A DNA stretch of 64,000 nucleotides from Acinetobacter lwoffii (GCF_015602705.1 NZ_CP059081.1:1683702-1747701); one strand, 5' to 3'. Counted from the first letter of the stretch, positions 8,713 through 18,138 are shown. Made by a program: numbers and translations. The notes: generated by a model not told the origin, from the letters alone.

Positions 8713-8991
8713 TTAAGGTGCTACAGGCTCTGAAGTCGCAGTAACTGACTCGTCTGCAGTCGCTTCATCGGCTGGCGCATTGGCAACTTCAGCTGGAATA
8801 TCGGTATTTTTTTCATCTAAAATTGGCTGATCAATGGCGTCAATGGCGGCTTGCTGTTCTGGAGTTACAGTCTGATCCGCCACTGCTGCCGAGCTTTCTG
8901 CTTCAGCTTCTGGTGCGCTTTCCTGTTTTGCACATGCAGTCAGTGCCAGAGATGCTGCTAATAATACTGCCGTAGTTAACTGTTTTTTCAT
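8713..8991 (-). CDS. Small acidic lipoprotein, unknown function
   Basis: 92 aa from the ATG at 8991 (a GTG one codon upstream also fits). Type II signal peptide with the lipobox LTAC (Cys20). The mature part is almost entirely Ala/Glu/Asp/Ser/Thr/Pro with many acidic residues and no Trp, Tyr or further Cys, so it is probably disordered. The residue after Cys is Ala, which in enterics would favour outer-membrane sorting. It sits between pgk and fba with its own terminator. No function can be proposed. Confidence 0.8.
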   Translation of the reverse strand: MKKQLTTAVLLAASLALTACAKQESAPEAEAESSAAVADQTVTPEQQAAIDAIDQPILDEKNTDIPAEVANAPADEATADESVTATSEPVAP

Positions 8992-9100
8992 CACGTATTC
9001 TCTTCATTTGGTGATTTAATGACTGCATCTTATGACAGATTTATTGCATTTTAATGACGAAGCCATGAAGGGTAAATTTTCACTGTCAAAAAAATGACAT

Positions 9101-9131
9101 AAAAAAAGCTGGCACTGGGCCAGCTTTTTAG
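9101..9131 (-). terminator. Terminator of pgk
   Basis: AAAAGCTGGC / GGCCAGCTTTTT stem 15 bases past the pgk stop, flanked by A- and T-runs. Confidence 0.85.
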
Positions 9132-9145
9132 CTTAGGACATACAA

Positions 9146-10333
9146 TTAAGCACGTTCTAGAAGTACTGCAACAGCAGGAAGGGTTTTACCTTCAACGAAT
9201 TCAAGGAATGCACCGCCACCCGTCGAGATATAACCAATTTTGTCAGCCACTTCATATTTATCAATCGCAGCAAGTGTATCCCCACCGCCCGCAATCGAAA
9301 AACCTTCAGATTCAGCAATCGCTAAAGATAAAGTTTTAGTACCTTCACCGAATTGATCTACTTCAAATACGCCGACTGGGCCATTCCAAAGAATGGTTTT
9401 AGAGGTTTTCAGGATTTCTGCAAATGCTTTCGCAGTTTCCGGGCCTACATCTAGGATCATGTCGTTGTCAGCAACATCTGCAACGTTTTTCACCGTCGCT
9501 TTCGCAGCAGCCAATGAACCCAAGAAATCTTCAAAGTTAATTTCAGAGGCATCTGTAACGACTACGTCAGTTGGAAGTGGAACTGATACTTTTGCAGCAA
9601 TGGCTTTTGCTGTATCGATTAGATCCTTTTCACACAGTGATTTGCCCACGTTATAGCCTGCCGCAGCAAGGAAAGTGTTGGCAATACCGCCACCAACGAT
9701 CAATTGATCACAGATATCAGAAAGTGAGGTCAAAACGTCAAGTTTGGTTGAAACTTTAGAACCTGCAACAATCGCCACCATTGGTTTTTCTGGAGTTTTC
9801 AGTGCACGGCCAAGCGCATCCAGTTCAGCTGCCAATAAAGGACCTGCTGCTGCAACTTTCGCTAAACGCGCTACACCTTCAGTAGAGGCTTCTGCACGGT
9901 GCGCTGTACCAAAGGCATCCATTACAAATACATCACACAGCGCTGCATATTTTGCTGCAAGTTCAGGATTGTTTTTCTTCTCGCCGACGTTAAAACGACA
10001 GTTTTCAAGCAGAACGACCTGACCTGGCTGAACATCAACGCCATCTAAATAGTCAGTAAACAGTTTTACTTCTTGGCCCAAAGCTTCAGTCAAGTAAGCC
10101 GCTACAGGAGCAAGTGACTGTTCAGCTTTAGGCTCACCTTCAACCGGACGACCCAGATGAGAATACACCATGACTGCAGCGCCTTTTTCTAGTGCTGCTT
10201 TAATCGTTGGCAATGCTGCACGAAGACGCGCATCGCTGGTGATCACACCATTTTTAACAGGAACGTTTAAATCTTCACGGATCAGAACACGTTTACCTGC
10301 TAAATCGAGGTCAGTCATACGCTGAAAGTTCAT
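9146..10333 (-). CDS. pgk: Phosphoglycerate kinase
   Basis: Transfers phosphate between 1,3-bisphosphoglycerate and ADP in glycolysis/gluconeogenesis. 395 aa, normal family length. N-terminal substrate domain motifs: [19 protein letters not shown] and the ENCRFN segment; the C-terminal nucleotide domain has [17 protein letters not shown] and a glycine-rich [11 protein letters not shown] loop. Start ATG at 10333 has only a weak GTGAGC site. Divergent from the DUF2237 gene. Confidence 0.97.
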   Translation of the reverse strand: MNFQRMTDLDLAGKRVLIREDLNVPVKNGVITSDARLRAALPTIKAALEKGAAVMVYSHLGRPVEGEPKAEQSLAPVAAYLTEALGQEVKLFTDYLDGVDVQPGQVVLLENCRFNVGEKKNNPELAAKYAALCDVFVMDAFGTAHRAEASTEGVARLAKVAAAGPLLAAELDALGRALKTPEKPMVAIVAGSKVSTKLDVLTSLSDICDQLIVGGGIANTFLAAAGYNVGKSLCEKDLIDTAKAIAAKVSVPLPTDVVVTDASEINFEDFLGSLAAAKATVKNVADVADNDMILDVGPETAKAFAEILKTSKTILWNGPVGVFEVDQFGEGTKTLSLAIAESEGFSIAGGGDTLAAIDKYEVADKIGYISTGGGAFLEFVEGKTLPAVAVLLERA

Positions 10334-10433
10334 GTAGAGCTCACTTTATAGATATTAAAACCAGGCGATTTTAAATGATTATGCAGAAAAAGGTTAGCAT
10401 CTTTTGCAGAAAACATTATGAATGCCAAAGTTT

Positions 10434-10442
10434 TGTTATGAT
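10434..10442 (+). promoter_or_regulatory. Extended -10 promoter of DUF2237-maf
   Basis: TGT-TATGAT matches the extended -10 form TGnTATAAT and puts the transcript start near 10449. That lies between two possible start codons (10422 and 10473), so it supports the downstream one. Confidence 0.5.
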
Positions 10443-10472
10443 AGAAAAAAGCCTCTTTTAGATTCAGTCCCT

Positions 10473-10856
10473 ATGTCGATACATCCTGATCCAAATCTTA
10501 ACCGTTTGAACGTGTTAGGTGAGCCTTTGTCCAGCTGTTGCTTCGATCCGATTACCGGTTATTTCCGCAATGGCTTTTGCCATACTGCGACCACTGATCT
10601 GGGCCAGCACACGGTTTGCGCGCAAATGACTTCAGAATTTCTGAATTTTTCTCAAAAAGTCGGTAATGACCTGATTACGCCTTTGCCTGAACTGGATTTC
10701 CCCGGCCTGCAACCTGGCGATTTCTGGTGTATCTGCGTAACGCGCTGGGTCGAAGCCTATGAAGCAGGTCAAGCACCTCCAATCAAGCTGCAAGCCTGTC
10801 ACAAAGCTGTTCTGGCTTATGTGCCGTTAAATATTCTTGAGGAATATGCTGTCTAA
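10473..10856 (+). CDS. DUF2237 family protein
   Basis: 127 aa from ATG 10473. The family core is obvious: NVLGEPLSSCCFDPITGYFRNG, then GQHTVCAQMTSEFL, GNDLITP, FPGLQPGDFWCICVTRW and a C-terminal ACHKAVLAYVPL. Conserved Cys residues suggest metal binding, but no biochemical role is established for the family. A longer start at 10422 is possible, yet the added residues lie outside the conserved domain and upstream of the best promoter. The stop overlaps the maf start by one base (TAATG), indicating translational coupling. Confidence 0.85.
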   Translation: MSIHPDPNLNRLNVLGEPLSSCCFDPITGYFRNGFCHTATTDLGQHTVCAQMTSEFLNFSQKVGNDLITPLPELDFPGLQPGDFWCICVTRWVEAYEAGQAPPIKLQACHKAVLAYVPLNILEEYAV

Positions 10857-11449
10857 TGAATTCTGTACAGATTATTTTGGCATCATCCAGTCAAACCCGC
10901 AAAGCGCTGATGGATCGTCTGCATATTAATTATATTTCCATGGTACCGGATATTGATGAATCTCATCGCGGGGAAAATCACGCAGATGATCTGGCACAAC
11001 GACTGGCTTTTGAGAAAGCCAGATATATTGCTGAACAAAATCCAGAAGCGATTGTGATCGGCTCAGATCAGGTGGCATGGCGTGAAGGTGCGCCGGATAT
11101 TTTTATTGGTAAACCGTTAACGACTGAAAAGGCCATTCGCCAGCTACAAGCCAACTCGGACAAGATTGTCTATTTTAGTACTGCGCTCAGTGTGCAGCAG
11201 CTATCGACCGGTTTTGAACAAAGTCTGGTTGAACACTATAAAGTCAAGTTCCGCAAACTGTCTCAGGTCGAAATCGAGCGTTATGTCGAAATTGAACAAC
11301 CTTTGCATTGTGCAGGCAGTTTCAAATGTGAAAGCCTCGGTATCAGCTTGTTTGAAGAAATGATCGGACAAGATCAGACCACGTTGATGGGCATGCCAAT
11401 GATCAAGCTCTGTCATATTCTTCGTGAATTAAAAATTTTGGTTCCTTAA
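10856..11449 (+). CDS. maf: Maf-family nucleotide pyrophosphatase, YceF type
   Basis: House-cleaning hydrolase of non-canonical nucleotides; the YceF subgroup prefers 7-methyl-GTP. 197 aa. Signature features are ILASSSQTRKALM at the N-terminus, PDIDES, the catalytic Asp in VIGSDQVAW (about residue 70) and FIGKP. The presence of the WREG/IGKP pattern rather than the dTTP type points to YceF. It is coupled to the preceding gene; roxA follows 28 bases later and is probably on the same transcript. Confidence 0.9.
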   Translation: MNSVQIILASSSQTRKALMDRLHINYISMVPDIDESHRGENHADDLAQRLAFEKARYIAEQNPEAIVIGSDQVAWREGAPDIFIGKPLTTEKAIRQLQANSDKIVYFSTALSVQQLSTGFEQSLVEHYKVKFRKLSQVEIERYVEIEQPLHCAGSFKCESLGISLFEEMIGQDQTTLMGMPMIKLCHILRELKILVP

Positions 11450-11477
11450 TCTCCCATTTAAATTCAGGCTGTAATCT

Positions 11478-12647
11478 ATGTCTCAACCTTTAGACGTATT
11501 AGGCGGTATTACCGCTGAACAATTCCTTAGCGAATACTGGCAAAAGAAACCTTTACTGGTGCGTAATGCAATGCCTGAAATCGCCAGTTTGCTTGAACCC
11601 AATGATGTGATGGAACTTGCGCTTGAAGAGCATGTCACTGCCCGTCTCATCAAGCAAAAAGATCGTGATCCGAATCAATGGAGCGTGAAATCTTCACCTT
11701 TGCTCAAAGCAGATTTCCAGAAAATGCCCAAGCTCTGGACGCTTTTGGTTCAGGCTGTAGATCACTATTCATTTGACCTGTCGGCACTTTGGAAAAAATT
11801 CCCATTTATTCCACAATGGCGTCGCGATGACATCATGGTGTCTTATGCACCGCAAGGCGGTTCAGTCGGCAAGCATTTCGATTTCTATGATGTGTTTCTG
11901 GTACAAGGCTACGGCCATCGTCGCTGGCAGCTTGGGCAAATGTGTGATGCCGAAACGGCATTCGTTCCAGGTCAACCACTTAAATTATTACCTGAAATAG
12001 AAGTGAACTTTGATGAAGTCCTGGCACCTGGCGACTTGCTCTATGTACCGCCCGGTCTAGCTCACTACGGCGTAGCTGAAGATGACTGCCTGACTTATTC
12101 ATTCGGTTTCCGTATGCCAAATGTCAGTGACATGATGGATCGTGTCGGGGATAAATTCTCTGAAAATGAAACGCTGCGTAACCCATTGCTGGATATCATC
12201 CGTGATCAAGTCGGTGCTATCGGTGAAGTGAGCAGCAATGAGCTGGAATATCTGAAAGAACACATCATGCAGCAACTGCATAACTCGAACGTTCTCGAAG
12301 ATGCCATCATGAGCTTGATGTCCGAACCTAAATATCCTGAAAACCTGCCTGAAGCAGAAGAAATCGGTACAGGTGATCTGGAAGAAGCACTCGATCAGGG
12401 CTATAGCCTGATGCTCGAACCTGCGTCACGCCTGCTTTATACTGAAACGGACGGCGACGTTCTGTTCTGGGCAAATGGTGAGGGTGTGTGCATCTCTGGG
12501 ACATTTACCGCAAAACTCAAACAGCTTGCAGATGGTGAAGCGCTGTTATTCGGTGAAGACTTCGCTGATGAAGAAATTCTGGAAGATGTTGCTGCATTAT
12601 TAAATGAAGCCGTGTTGATGCTGGTTCCACCGCCAGAAGACGAGTAA
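11478..12647 (+). CDS. roxA: Ribosomal protein L16 arginine 3-hydroxylase (cupin/JmjC)
   Basis: Fe(II)- and 2-oxoglutarate-dependent oxygenase that hydroxylates an arginine of ribosomal protein L16 (E. coli YcfD/RoxA). 389 aa. Iron ligands are the HxD pair in GKHFDFYDVF (His133, Asp135) and the distal His in PPGLAHYG (about residue 196). The C-terminal region is acidic and helical, as in the dimerisation and winged-helix part of the family. Third gene of the DUF2237-maf-roxA unit. Its original terminator was split by an insertion element (see 12697-13177). Confidence 0.92.
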   Translation: MSQPLDVLGGITAEQFLSEYWQKKPLLVRNAMPEIASLLEPNDVMELALEEHVTARLIKQKDRDPNQWSVKSSPLLKADFQKMPKLWTLLVQAVDHYSFDLSALWKKFPFIPQWRRDDIMVSYAPQGGSVGKHFDFYDVFLVQGYGHRRWQLGQMCDAETAFVPGQPLKLLPEIEVNFDEVLAPGDLLYVPPGLAHYGVAEDDCLTYSFGFRMPNVSDMMDRVGDKFSENETLRNPLLDIIRDQVGAIGEVSSNELEYLKEHIMQQLHNSNVLEDAIMSLMSEPKYPENLPEAEEIGTGDLEEALDQGYSLMLEPASRLLYTETDGDVLFWANGEGVCISGTFTAKLKQLADGEALLFGEDFADEEILEDVAALLNEAVLMLVPPPEDE

Positions 12648-12696
12648 TCTTTCCACGGTTCTATTTAGGCAATAATTTTAAGAGGATCACATGATC

Positions 12697-13177
12697 CATT
12701 GCTGTCCCACAATTTTTCACAAGAGGAAGCTCATTTGAGCTTCCTCTTGTTTTATGGGTATTTTATCGGGTGAAAATAAAGCTTTTAAAGTTCTTCTTTC
12801 AAACAAATTCACTTGAATTATTCTGAGTAAACGTTGAACTGTCCAACCTGTTTTCCCTAAATGTTGAGCGAAACTCACCAATAAATAGGCGATCATCGCA
12901 ATCCAGATTTGTGTCTGAATTGCGTTCCTGCTGCGGCCTAGAAACGCTTTTAATTTGAGATTCTGCTTAATCGCCTTAAAGAACAGCTCAACTTTCCAAC
13001 GATCTTTATAAATCGCCGCAATGGTCCTGTCGCACAACAGGTTTAATTAGCTCATGAAATACGGTATTCTGATGTGACAAAACCTGAATCCTGGTCGTTA
13101 AAGTGTTTGTTTGCACTCATATTTTAACTGTTAGGACTCAGGTTTTTTTATTTAAAGCAAACTATGGGACAGCAGTG
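12697..13177 (-). mobile_element. Internally deleted IS4-family element, 481 bp
   Basis: Terminal inverted repeats CATTGCTGTCCCACAATTT (left) and CACTGCTGTCCCATAGTTT (right, read inward) match at 16 of 19 positions. The element is flanked by a perfect 10-bp direct repeat TCACATGATC (12687-12696 and 13178-13187), the expected target duplication. Inside, an N-terminal transposase fragment, HQNTVFHELIKPVVRQ, read from about 13074 is fused out of frame to the C-terminal third of a DDE transposase. A complete relative would be well over 1 kb, so most of the transposase gene is missing. Confidence 0.8.
12717..13037 (-). pseudogene. Transposase remnant, IS4 family C-terminus
   Basis: About 106 codons remain. 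The IS4-family Y-(2)-R-(3)-E-(6)-K signature is intact: Y in IYKDRW, then R, the catalytic Glu of KVELFF and the Lys of AIKQNLK. The rest (AFLGRSRNAIQTQIWIA...) is the usual tail. The first two catalytic Asp residues and most of the N-terminal domains are absent, so the fragment cannot be an active transposase. There is no proper start codon or ribosome site. Confidence 0.85.
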
Positions 13178-13223
13178 TCACATGATCCTCTTTTTTATTT
13201 TTAGAGTCTAGAATTCTAACTAA

Positions 13224-15145
13224 TTAAGGCTGATACAGCTCTAATACAACACGAATCAGCGTATCTCCTTGTTCAGATTCAATCTGGAACAATCCTCCCA
13301 TGCGCTCAACCCGCATTTTCATGCTGCGCATTCCAATACTCAGGCCATTTTTTTGCACCATTTCAGCATCGAAACCGATGCCATTATCCTGAATGCTTAA
13401 GCTAAGCTGATGCGGCTGGGAATATTCCAGACTGACTTTTACCTGATTGGCCTGACTATGCTTAATGATATTGGTCAGACTTTCTTCAACCACCCGGATC
13501 AGGGTCAAACACTGTAATGCCGTCGGTTCACGCTGCCAGACTTTTGGAAATGACCATTCAACTTCAATCTCCATTTCTTCCATCAGCTGGGTAAAACGAT
13601 AGCGTACCGGTGCAATCCAGAGTACCGGCGTTTGTGGGACTTTATTTTCAATAGATGAACCACTGTCAATGATTTGTCTGAGATCATCTCTAAGCAATTT
13701 CAGCATGGATAGAAACTGCTGTTTAGAAACTGTTTCGCTACTTTGATCCACCAGAATCATAGAACGGACAATAGACCCTCCCAACCCGTCATGCAGTTCA
13801 TGTGACAGATTAATCCGCTCTTGCAGACGAACATTCGTCAGCTCCAGTTGATGTTTATCGCTCAGGCTTTTATTCAGGTCGGCACTGACCTGCTGGACTT
13901 TACGTTCTAACTGGGTATTAAATTTTTCGATTTTCCTAACATTACGATTCAAGCGTGTGCCCATAATCAGCACGACAAACAAGGTAATAATCGGTGAGGT
14001 ATAGGGAGATAAAGGTGAAAATTCATTGATCTTGGTTTGGTTCAACATGATCAGGTCGATGACTACACACAGCAGAATTCCCCAGAGACACAGCATCAGG
14101 AAGAGATATTCTCCATTTCGGGTTTTGATGGCCTGATAGCTGATATACACAGTACAACTAACAAAGAACAATACATAGAAGATAAACACTCCACCTAGCA
14201 CATGCTCCAGATAATTCAAGGGACTGATCATCACCAGTAGGCTGGACAGAACGCTGACCAGAATAAATCCTCGCTCCAACTGCTTAAATTTCTGTTTTAC
14301 AAAGCGGATCAGATACAGACAGAAACAATGGATATAAGCAATAAAAAAAGCATATCGGCTTTAGCTGCCGAAATCGTGGAGCGAAATGGAAAATTTTCTG
14401 TAGTCAAGACATTGGAAATAAACAGAATCCACAACAGTGAACTGAGTGCCAGCCAGCCAAAAGTGGTTTCTGAACGCCGGAATAACCAGATAATGAAACA
14501 GATCAGCCCAATCGTGGCAGAGAAAATCATATTAATCTGGAATACAGTACGGCGATCCCAGATTTTGCCTAGATACTGCTGGCTATTCACCAGCACATTA
14601 TTAAATTGAATGTTGCCCAGGCCCGCGCTTTGGAAACTGTAGCCATTTACATAAATCAGGATTTCATTACTGTCTTTACGCAAACCGCTAATCGGGAAAA
14701 CCCAGTAACGCGGCATATTCCAGCTTTTCGACAAGGGTTCTTGCAAGTTCCGGTCAGACCAAAGCAAGTCACCATTCAGGAATACGGCACCTGCCGAATT
14801 AATATAATCAATAGAAAAGGCAACTGGTTCTGCAAGGCGGATGTTGTCTTGGCATGACCAGCGCCAGACAATCTTGTACCAGGCACCCCCATGATAATTC
14901 TTCCAGTTGTTCTGCCAGTTATCCGGCAAACGTACGCTTTGCCAGCCCGATGTCGGCATCTCGGTAGGACCCTGAGCCTGAACCTTCTGAATATAGTCGA
15001 TCTTCACCTGACAAAGATCATTAATCTGAAAATGGCTTTGTGCCTGACTCATCCTACAGAACAGACAGAGCCAGATGCACAGGACAAAAACGCCCATCCA
15101 TTTCAGTCGCTGCTGCTTGCTACTTCTGGAACAGCCAGATGACAT
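13224..15145 (-). pseudogene. Sensor histidine kinase broken by a one-base frameshift
   Basis: Two frames together make one kinase of about 640 aa. Frame one (15145-14309) has a signal/TM segment, a periplasmic beta-rich sensory domain (GGAWYKIVWRW, IDYINSAGAVFLNGDLLW) and the first TM helices, and ends at a stop. Frame two (open to 13224) has the remaining TM helices, a coiled coil, a HisKA_3 box SHELHDGLGGS and an HATPase domain (EESLTNIIKHS, DNGIGFD). They join if one T is restored in the run of seven at 14343-14349. The ATG overlaps the stop of the response regulator by one base. It may be a real null allele, a phase-variable tract or a sequencing error. Confidence 0.8.
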
Positions 15146-15828
15146 TACAGAATTCCCAAGTACCGTGCGGTACTGACTGCCTTAGTACGTTTACTGACCG
15201 AAAGTTTCCGGTAAATATGCTTGATATGACTTTCGACGGTATAGCGCGACACATAGAGCTGCTCGGCAATTTCACGATTACTCAGACCTTGCGCAACCAA
15301 GGACAGGATTTCCTGCTCACGCTGTGTCAGCATTTCCTGATCCGCAGCTGACCTGTTTTGCTCTATTGTTGCTGAAATGGTGGGAATAGAAATCTGTTTT
15401 AAAATTTCACGAGCAACAAAGGGATCAATCGGTGCACCGCCACGCAAAATACTGCGAATAGCCAAGGCGACTTCCACATCATCGCGCTCTTTAAGCACAT
15501 AACCGGTCGCACCAGCCTGAATTGCGCTAAACAGACTATCCTGTGTACTCCAGGCAGACACCACTAGAATCAGCGCTTGTGCGTCCTGTTCGCGGATTTT
15601 TTCAATAATTGAAATGCCACTTCCATCCGGTAAACCCAAATCTATTAAGGCCAGTGCAATCGGCTGTTGCTGCAAAACGGCATATGCTTCTTTCACCGTA
15701 TTGGCAAATAACAGAACGTCATCCTGATAACCTAGATTGCTTAATATGATTTTTAAACGGCGCTGGATGACATATTCATCTTCAACGATTAATACTGGTA
15801 CTGGCAAGACTGCCTCCGATGCTGTCAT
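15145..15828 (-). CDS. NarL/FixJ-type response regulator
   Basis: 227 aa from ATG 15828, preceded by AGGGG at 7 bases; a GTG two codons upstream is less likely. The receiver domain shows the acidic pair in LIVEDEY, the phospho-acceptor Asp in ALIDLGLPDG (about residue 63) and the Lys of YVLKERDD. The C-terminal LuxR helix-turn-helix is LTQREQEILSLVAQGLSN followed by REIAEQLYVSRYTVESHI. It is the transcriptional partner of the kinase encoded immediately downstream, with which it is translationally coupled. Target genes are unknown. If the kinase is truly inactive this regulator is orphaned. Confidence 0.92.
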   Translation of the reverse strand: MTASEAVLPVPVLIVEDEYVIQRRLKIILSNLGYQDDVLLFANTVKEAYAVLQQQPIALALIDLGLPDGSGISIIEKIREQDAQALILVVSAWSTQDSLFSAIQAGATGYVLKERDDVEVALAIRSILRGGAPIDPFVAREILKQISIPTISATIEQNRSAADQEMLTQREQEILSLVAQGLSNREIAEQLYVSRYTVESHIKHIYRKLSVSKRTKAVSTARYLGIL

Positions 15829-15977
15829 AAGCACGCCCCTTATATTTATTTTTATATATCCCCTTTAAGATTAAAATATAAACAAAATCACACTAAAAAT
15901 CATGATTTATTTATTTTTTATTATCTGAAGTTTTAAGCAGCGAGAAACGCTTACGCCCGTTTTCCATATCATAGACA

Positions 15978-16008
15978 TAAAAAATGCCATCTGTTTAGCA
16001 GATGGCAG
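15978..16008 (-). terminator. Terminator of the tandem GST-like gene
   Basis: TGCCATCTG / CAGATGGCA stem with a TTTAG loop, T-run on the minus strand, about 40 bases after the gene end. Confidence 0.8.
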
Positions 16009-16050
16009 TTCAAGATAGAAAATCTTTTGAAGTTATACGAGCTGTCTACT

Positions 16051-16833
16051 TTAAGCAGTACCGTATTGCTGTTTTAAATATTTCACAATCTCAGCCGATT
16101 CAAACATTTTGGTATCTGTATTTGGATCGACCAGATAGGGAAGCTGAATATTATTTCCCATTATTTCAAACAAATGTTCACGCTTACCGCCTGGTAGTGG
16201 TTCATATTTTCCCGGTTTTAAACGCAATTTGGCCGGTCCATAATCTTGCCAGCGCTCTTTAGCAACATTATGAAAAACAAACGGCACTTCCAGTTCACTC
16301 AAAGCGGCGCGTACAATTCGGGTATAAGGACTGGCCTCAAAGCCCCATAATTCTAATAACAGTTCAGGTGTTGGCCGATCCTTAATCTTGGGATTCACCA
16401 TTCCGCCGCGTAAACCATTGAGGACGGTTCCCGCAATTGCAGCCACTGGAATTTTAGGATAGTGAGCATATTTCTTGGGAGTTTTGCCGGTTTTGCCATA
16501 ATGCTTGAACAGATGATCGATAATATCCTGAGACTCATAGAGTCGATCACCGGTATTTTCATCAACTAAAAAAGGAAATTGCAGTTTTCCACCCAATTGC
16601 TGCACCTCAGGACGGAAATGAGTACCCCCTCGTGGACATGGATAAACTTCATAATCCAGATTGAGTAAGGTCATGACTTCACGCACCCGACGACAAAATG
16701 GTGAACCCTCGTATTCATAGAGCTTCAAGGCTTTTTCAGGCTGATTTGGAAACGGTGTACCCACCATCCCACGTCCACCTTCAGCGATTGAAGAGGCCAA
16801 AGCTTGTACAACTTTAATTTGATGACTCAACAT
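16051..16833 (-). CDS. Tandem glutathione S-transferase N-domain protein
   Basis: 260 aa with two thioredoxin-fold GST_N/glutaredoxin-like domains in a row. The first (about residues 35-115) begins LKLYEYEGSPFCRRVREVM and keeps a Cys at the redox position; the second (about 165-258) begins LELWGFEASPYTRIVRAAL and has Thr in place of that Cys. Each ends in a YESQDII/FESAEIV-type glutathione-binding segment. No C-terminal helical GST domain is present. Probably cytosolic with a glutathione-dependent role; the actual reaction is unknown. Confidence 0.8.
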   Translation of the reverse strand: MLSHQIKVVQALASSIAEGGRGMVGTPFPNQPEKALKLYEYEGSPFCRRVREVMTLLNLDYEVYPCPRGGTHFRPEVQQLGGKLQFPFLVDENTGDRLYESQDIIDHLFKHYGKTGKTPKKYAHYPKIPVAAIAGTVLNGLRGGMVNPKIKDRPTPELLLELWGFEASPYTRIVRAALSELEVPFVFHNVAKERWQDYGPAKLRLKPGKYEPLPGGKREHLFEIMGNNIQLPYLVDPNTDTKMFESAEIVKYLKQQYGTA

Positions 16834-16862
16834 AGTATTTTCCTATTTTTGTTTTATATGAA

Positions 16863-16894
16863 TGAAAGACAGAATCTAGGCATCCTGTCTTTCA
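16863..16894 (-). terminator. Hairpin downstream of rraA
   Basis: TGAAAGACAG / CTGTCTTTCA, a perfect 10-bp stem with a 12-base loop between rraA and the GST-like gene. Only a weak U-rich tail follows on the minus strand, so terminator function is tentative. Confidence 0.45.
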
Positions 16895-16950
16895 GGGTAC
16901 AGATAAGTTTTGTTGTTATTCTTTCATGCAGAAATGCAGATTCCGGCCGA

Positions 16951-17460
16951 TTAAGCCACTAATGCTGTTTTAGACACCACAATACCATTATTGTCTGCAT
17001 AGACATACTCGCCTGCATTAAACGTGACACCACTAAAACAGAGAGAAATATCAACTTCACCTACACCCTTGCGATTGCTCTTCTGTGGAATAGCCCCCAA
17101 TGCATGCACACCAAGATCAAGTTCAGCAATTGCATCGACATCACGAACGCAACCGTAAATAATCACGCCATTCCAGTGATTTTTTACCGCTGATTCTGCA
17201 ATCAGGTCACCCATCAAGGCACAGCGCATGGATGCACCGCCATCTACGACCAGGACCTTGCCTGTTCCATCTGTGGCCAACAACTCTTTCACCCGCGAGT
17301 TATCTTCAAAACATTTTACTGTCACAATCTGACCGCCAAAGGTTTTGCGCGCCCCATAACTCTTAAAAAATTTACCGTCCAGGCAAGGTGTCACCACCTG
17401 AAGCTCTAATTCTGGATGATCATCTAACAAGTCACAGGTAACAAATGCTGCTGTAGGCAC
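16951..17460 (-). CDS. rraA: RraA-family protein (RNase E regulator type)
   Basis: In E. coli RraA binds RNase E and inhibits it; related proteins are metal-dependent aldolases/decarboxylases. 169 aa, with TCDLLDDHP, the FGGQIVTVKCFEDN segment, VVDGGASMRCALMGD and the GVIIYGCVRDVDAI motif. The conserved G-x-x-R-D pattern is retained, so enzyme activity cannot be excluded. Start is GTG with GAGGGG upstream. It follows a small NAD(P)-binding gene by 12 bases, so the two are likely co-transcribed. Confidence 0.9.
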   Translation of the reverse strand: MPTAAFVTCDLLDDHPELELQVVTPCLDGKFFKSYGARKTFGGQIVTVKCFEDNSRVKELLATDGTGKVLVVDGGASMRCALMGDLIAESAVKNHWNGVIIYGCVRDVDAIAELDLGVHALGAIPQKSNRKGVGEVDISLCFSGVTFNAGEYVYADNNGIVVSKTALVA

Positions 17461-17472
17461 GGTGTTTTCCCC

Positions 17473-18138
17473 TCATTTCATTTTTTGTATGCGTAAATTA
17501 TCATAAATTTCAAATTTTACCGTCTGAGTTAGCGCGGCCTCGACCATAGTATGAGCCACCTGCTCGGCTGTCACTGGCTTATACGCAAAACTATCTGGAA
17601 TAAAACGCGATACTTTGTGGTAAACCTGCTGCGCGATATCTTCCAAAAAACGCTGCTCTGGACGTTCACCAATGAGCAATGAAGGTCGAATCAAACTGAT
17701 TCTGTCCAAGGACAATGTTTGTATATATTCTTCCAGTTCACCTTTGACCCGATTATAGTAAAAATGAGATTGTGGATCGGCACCCATTGCACTCAGCAAC
17801 AGGTAATGCGCTGAAGTTTGTTGTAACAGTTCTGCAAAGTGAGCATTTATGGTATAGTCAATACTATAAAATGCCTGTTTGGATCCGGCCTTTTTCATGG
17901 TGCTGCCCAGGCAGCTAAAACCATGGCTATGCTTGCTGACATCCTGATCATTCAACATCAGGAAATCTTCCAGTACCAGTTGTTGAACTTTATCCAAAGC
18001 ATCCAGATCATTTTGATGTTTTCTGACCACTGCAGTAATCTGCTGGCAAGTCGGCTCATCTTGCAAACGTTTTATCAGTTGTTTTCCCACCAAGCCGGTG
18101 GCACCTATCACGATGGGATGAGTCAGTGATTTAGTCAT
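17473..18138 (-). CDS. NAD(P)-binding Rossmann protein (atypical SDR)
   Basis: 221 aa. The nucleotide-binding loop is IVIGATGLVGKQL (about residues 9-21). Other features resemble HTATIP2/TIP30-like atypical short-chain dehydrogenases: FSCLGSTMKKAGSK, YLLLSAMGAD, FYYNRVKGELE (with the Tyr-x-x-x-Lys pair) and LIRPSLLIGERPE. The enzyme activity is not known. First gene of a two-gene unit with rraA. Confidence 0.82.
   Translation of the reverse strand: MTKSLTHPIVIGATGLVGKQLIKRLQDEPTCQQITAVVRKHQNDLDALDKVQQLVLEDFLMLNDQDVSKHSHGFSCLGSTMKKAGSKQAFYSIDYTINAHFAELLQQTSAHYLLLSAMGADPQSHFYYNRVKGELEEYIQTLSLDRISLIRPSLLIGERPEQRFLEDIAQQVYHKVSRFIPDSFAYKPVTAEQVAHTMVEAALTQTVKFEIYDNLRIQKMK

Larger units (their letters stand above)
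12681..13200 (+). terminator. roxA terminator palindrome, split by an insertion
   Basis: Removing the inserted element and one copy of the target duplication restores AAGAGGATCA-CA-TGATCCTCTT followed by a long T-run, a textbook intrinsic terminator for roxA. The left part is at 12681-12696 and the right part plus T-run at 13178-13200. Each side now retains a partial palindrome, and only the right one keeps the T-run. Confidence 0.7.

Noticed and set aside
12717..13037. Functional transposase gene
   Set aside because: Only the C-terminal third with the YREK motif remains; the first two catalytic Asp regions are missing and the remaining 5' fragment is out of frame.
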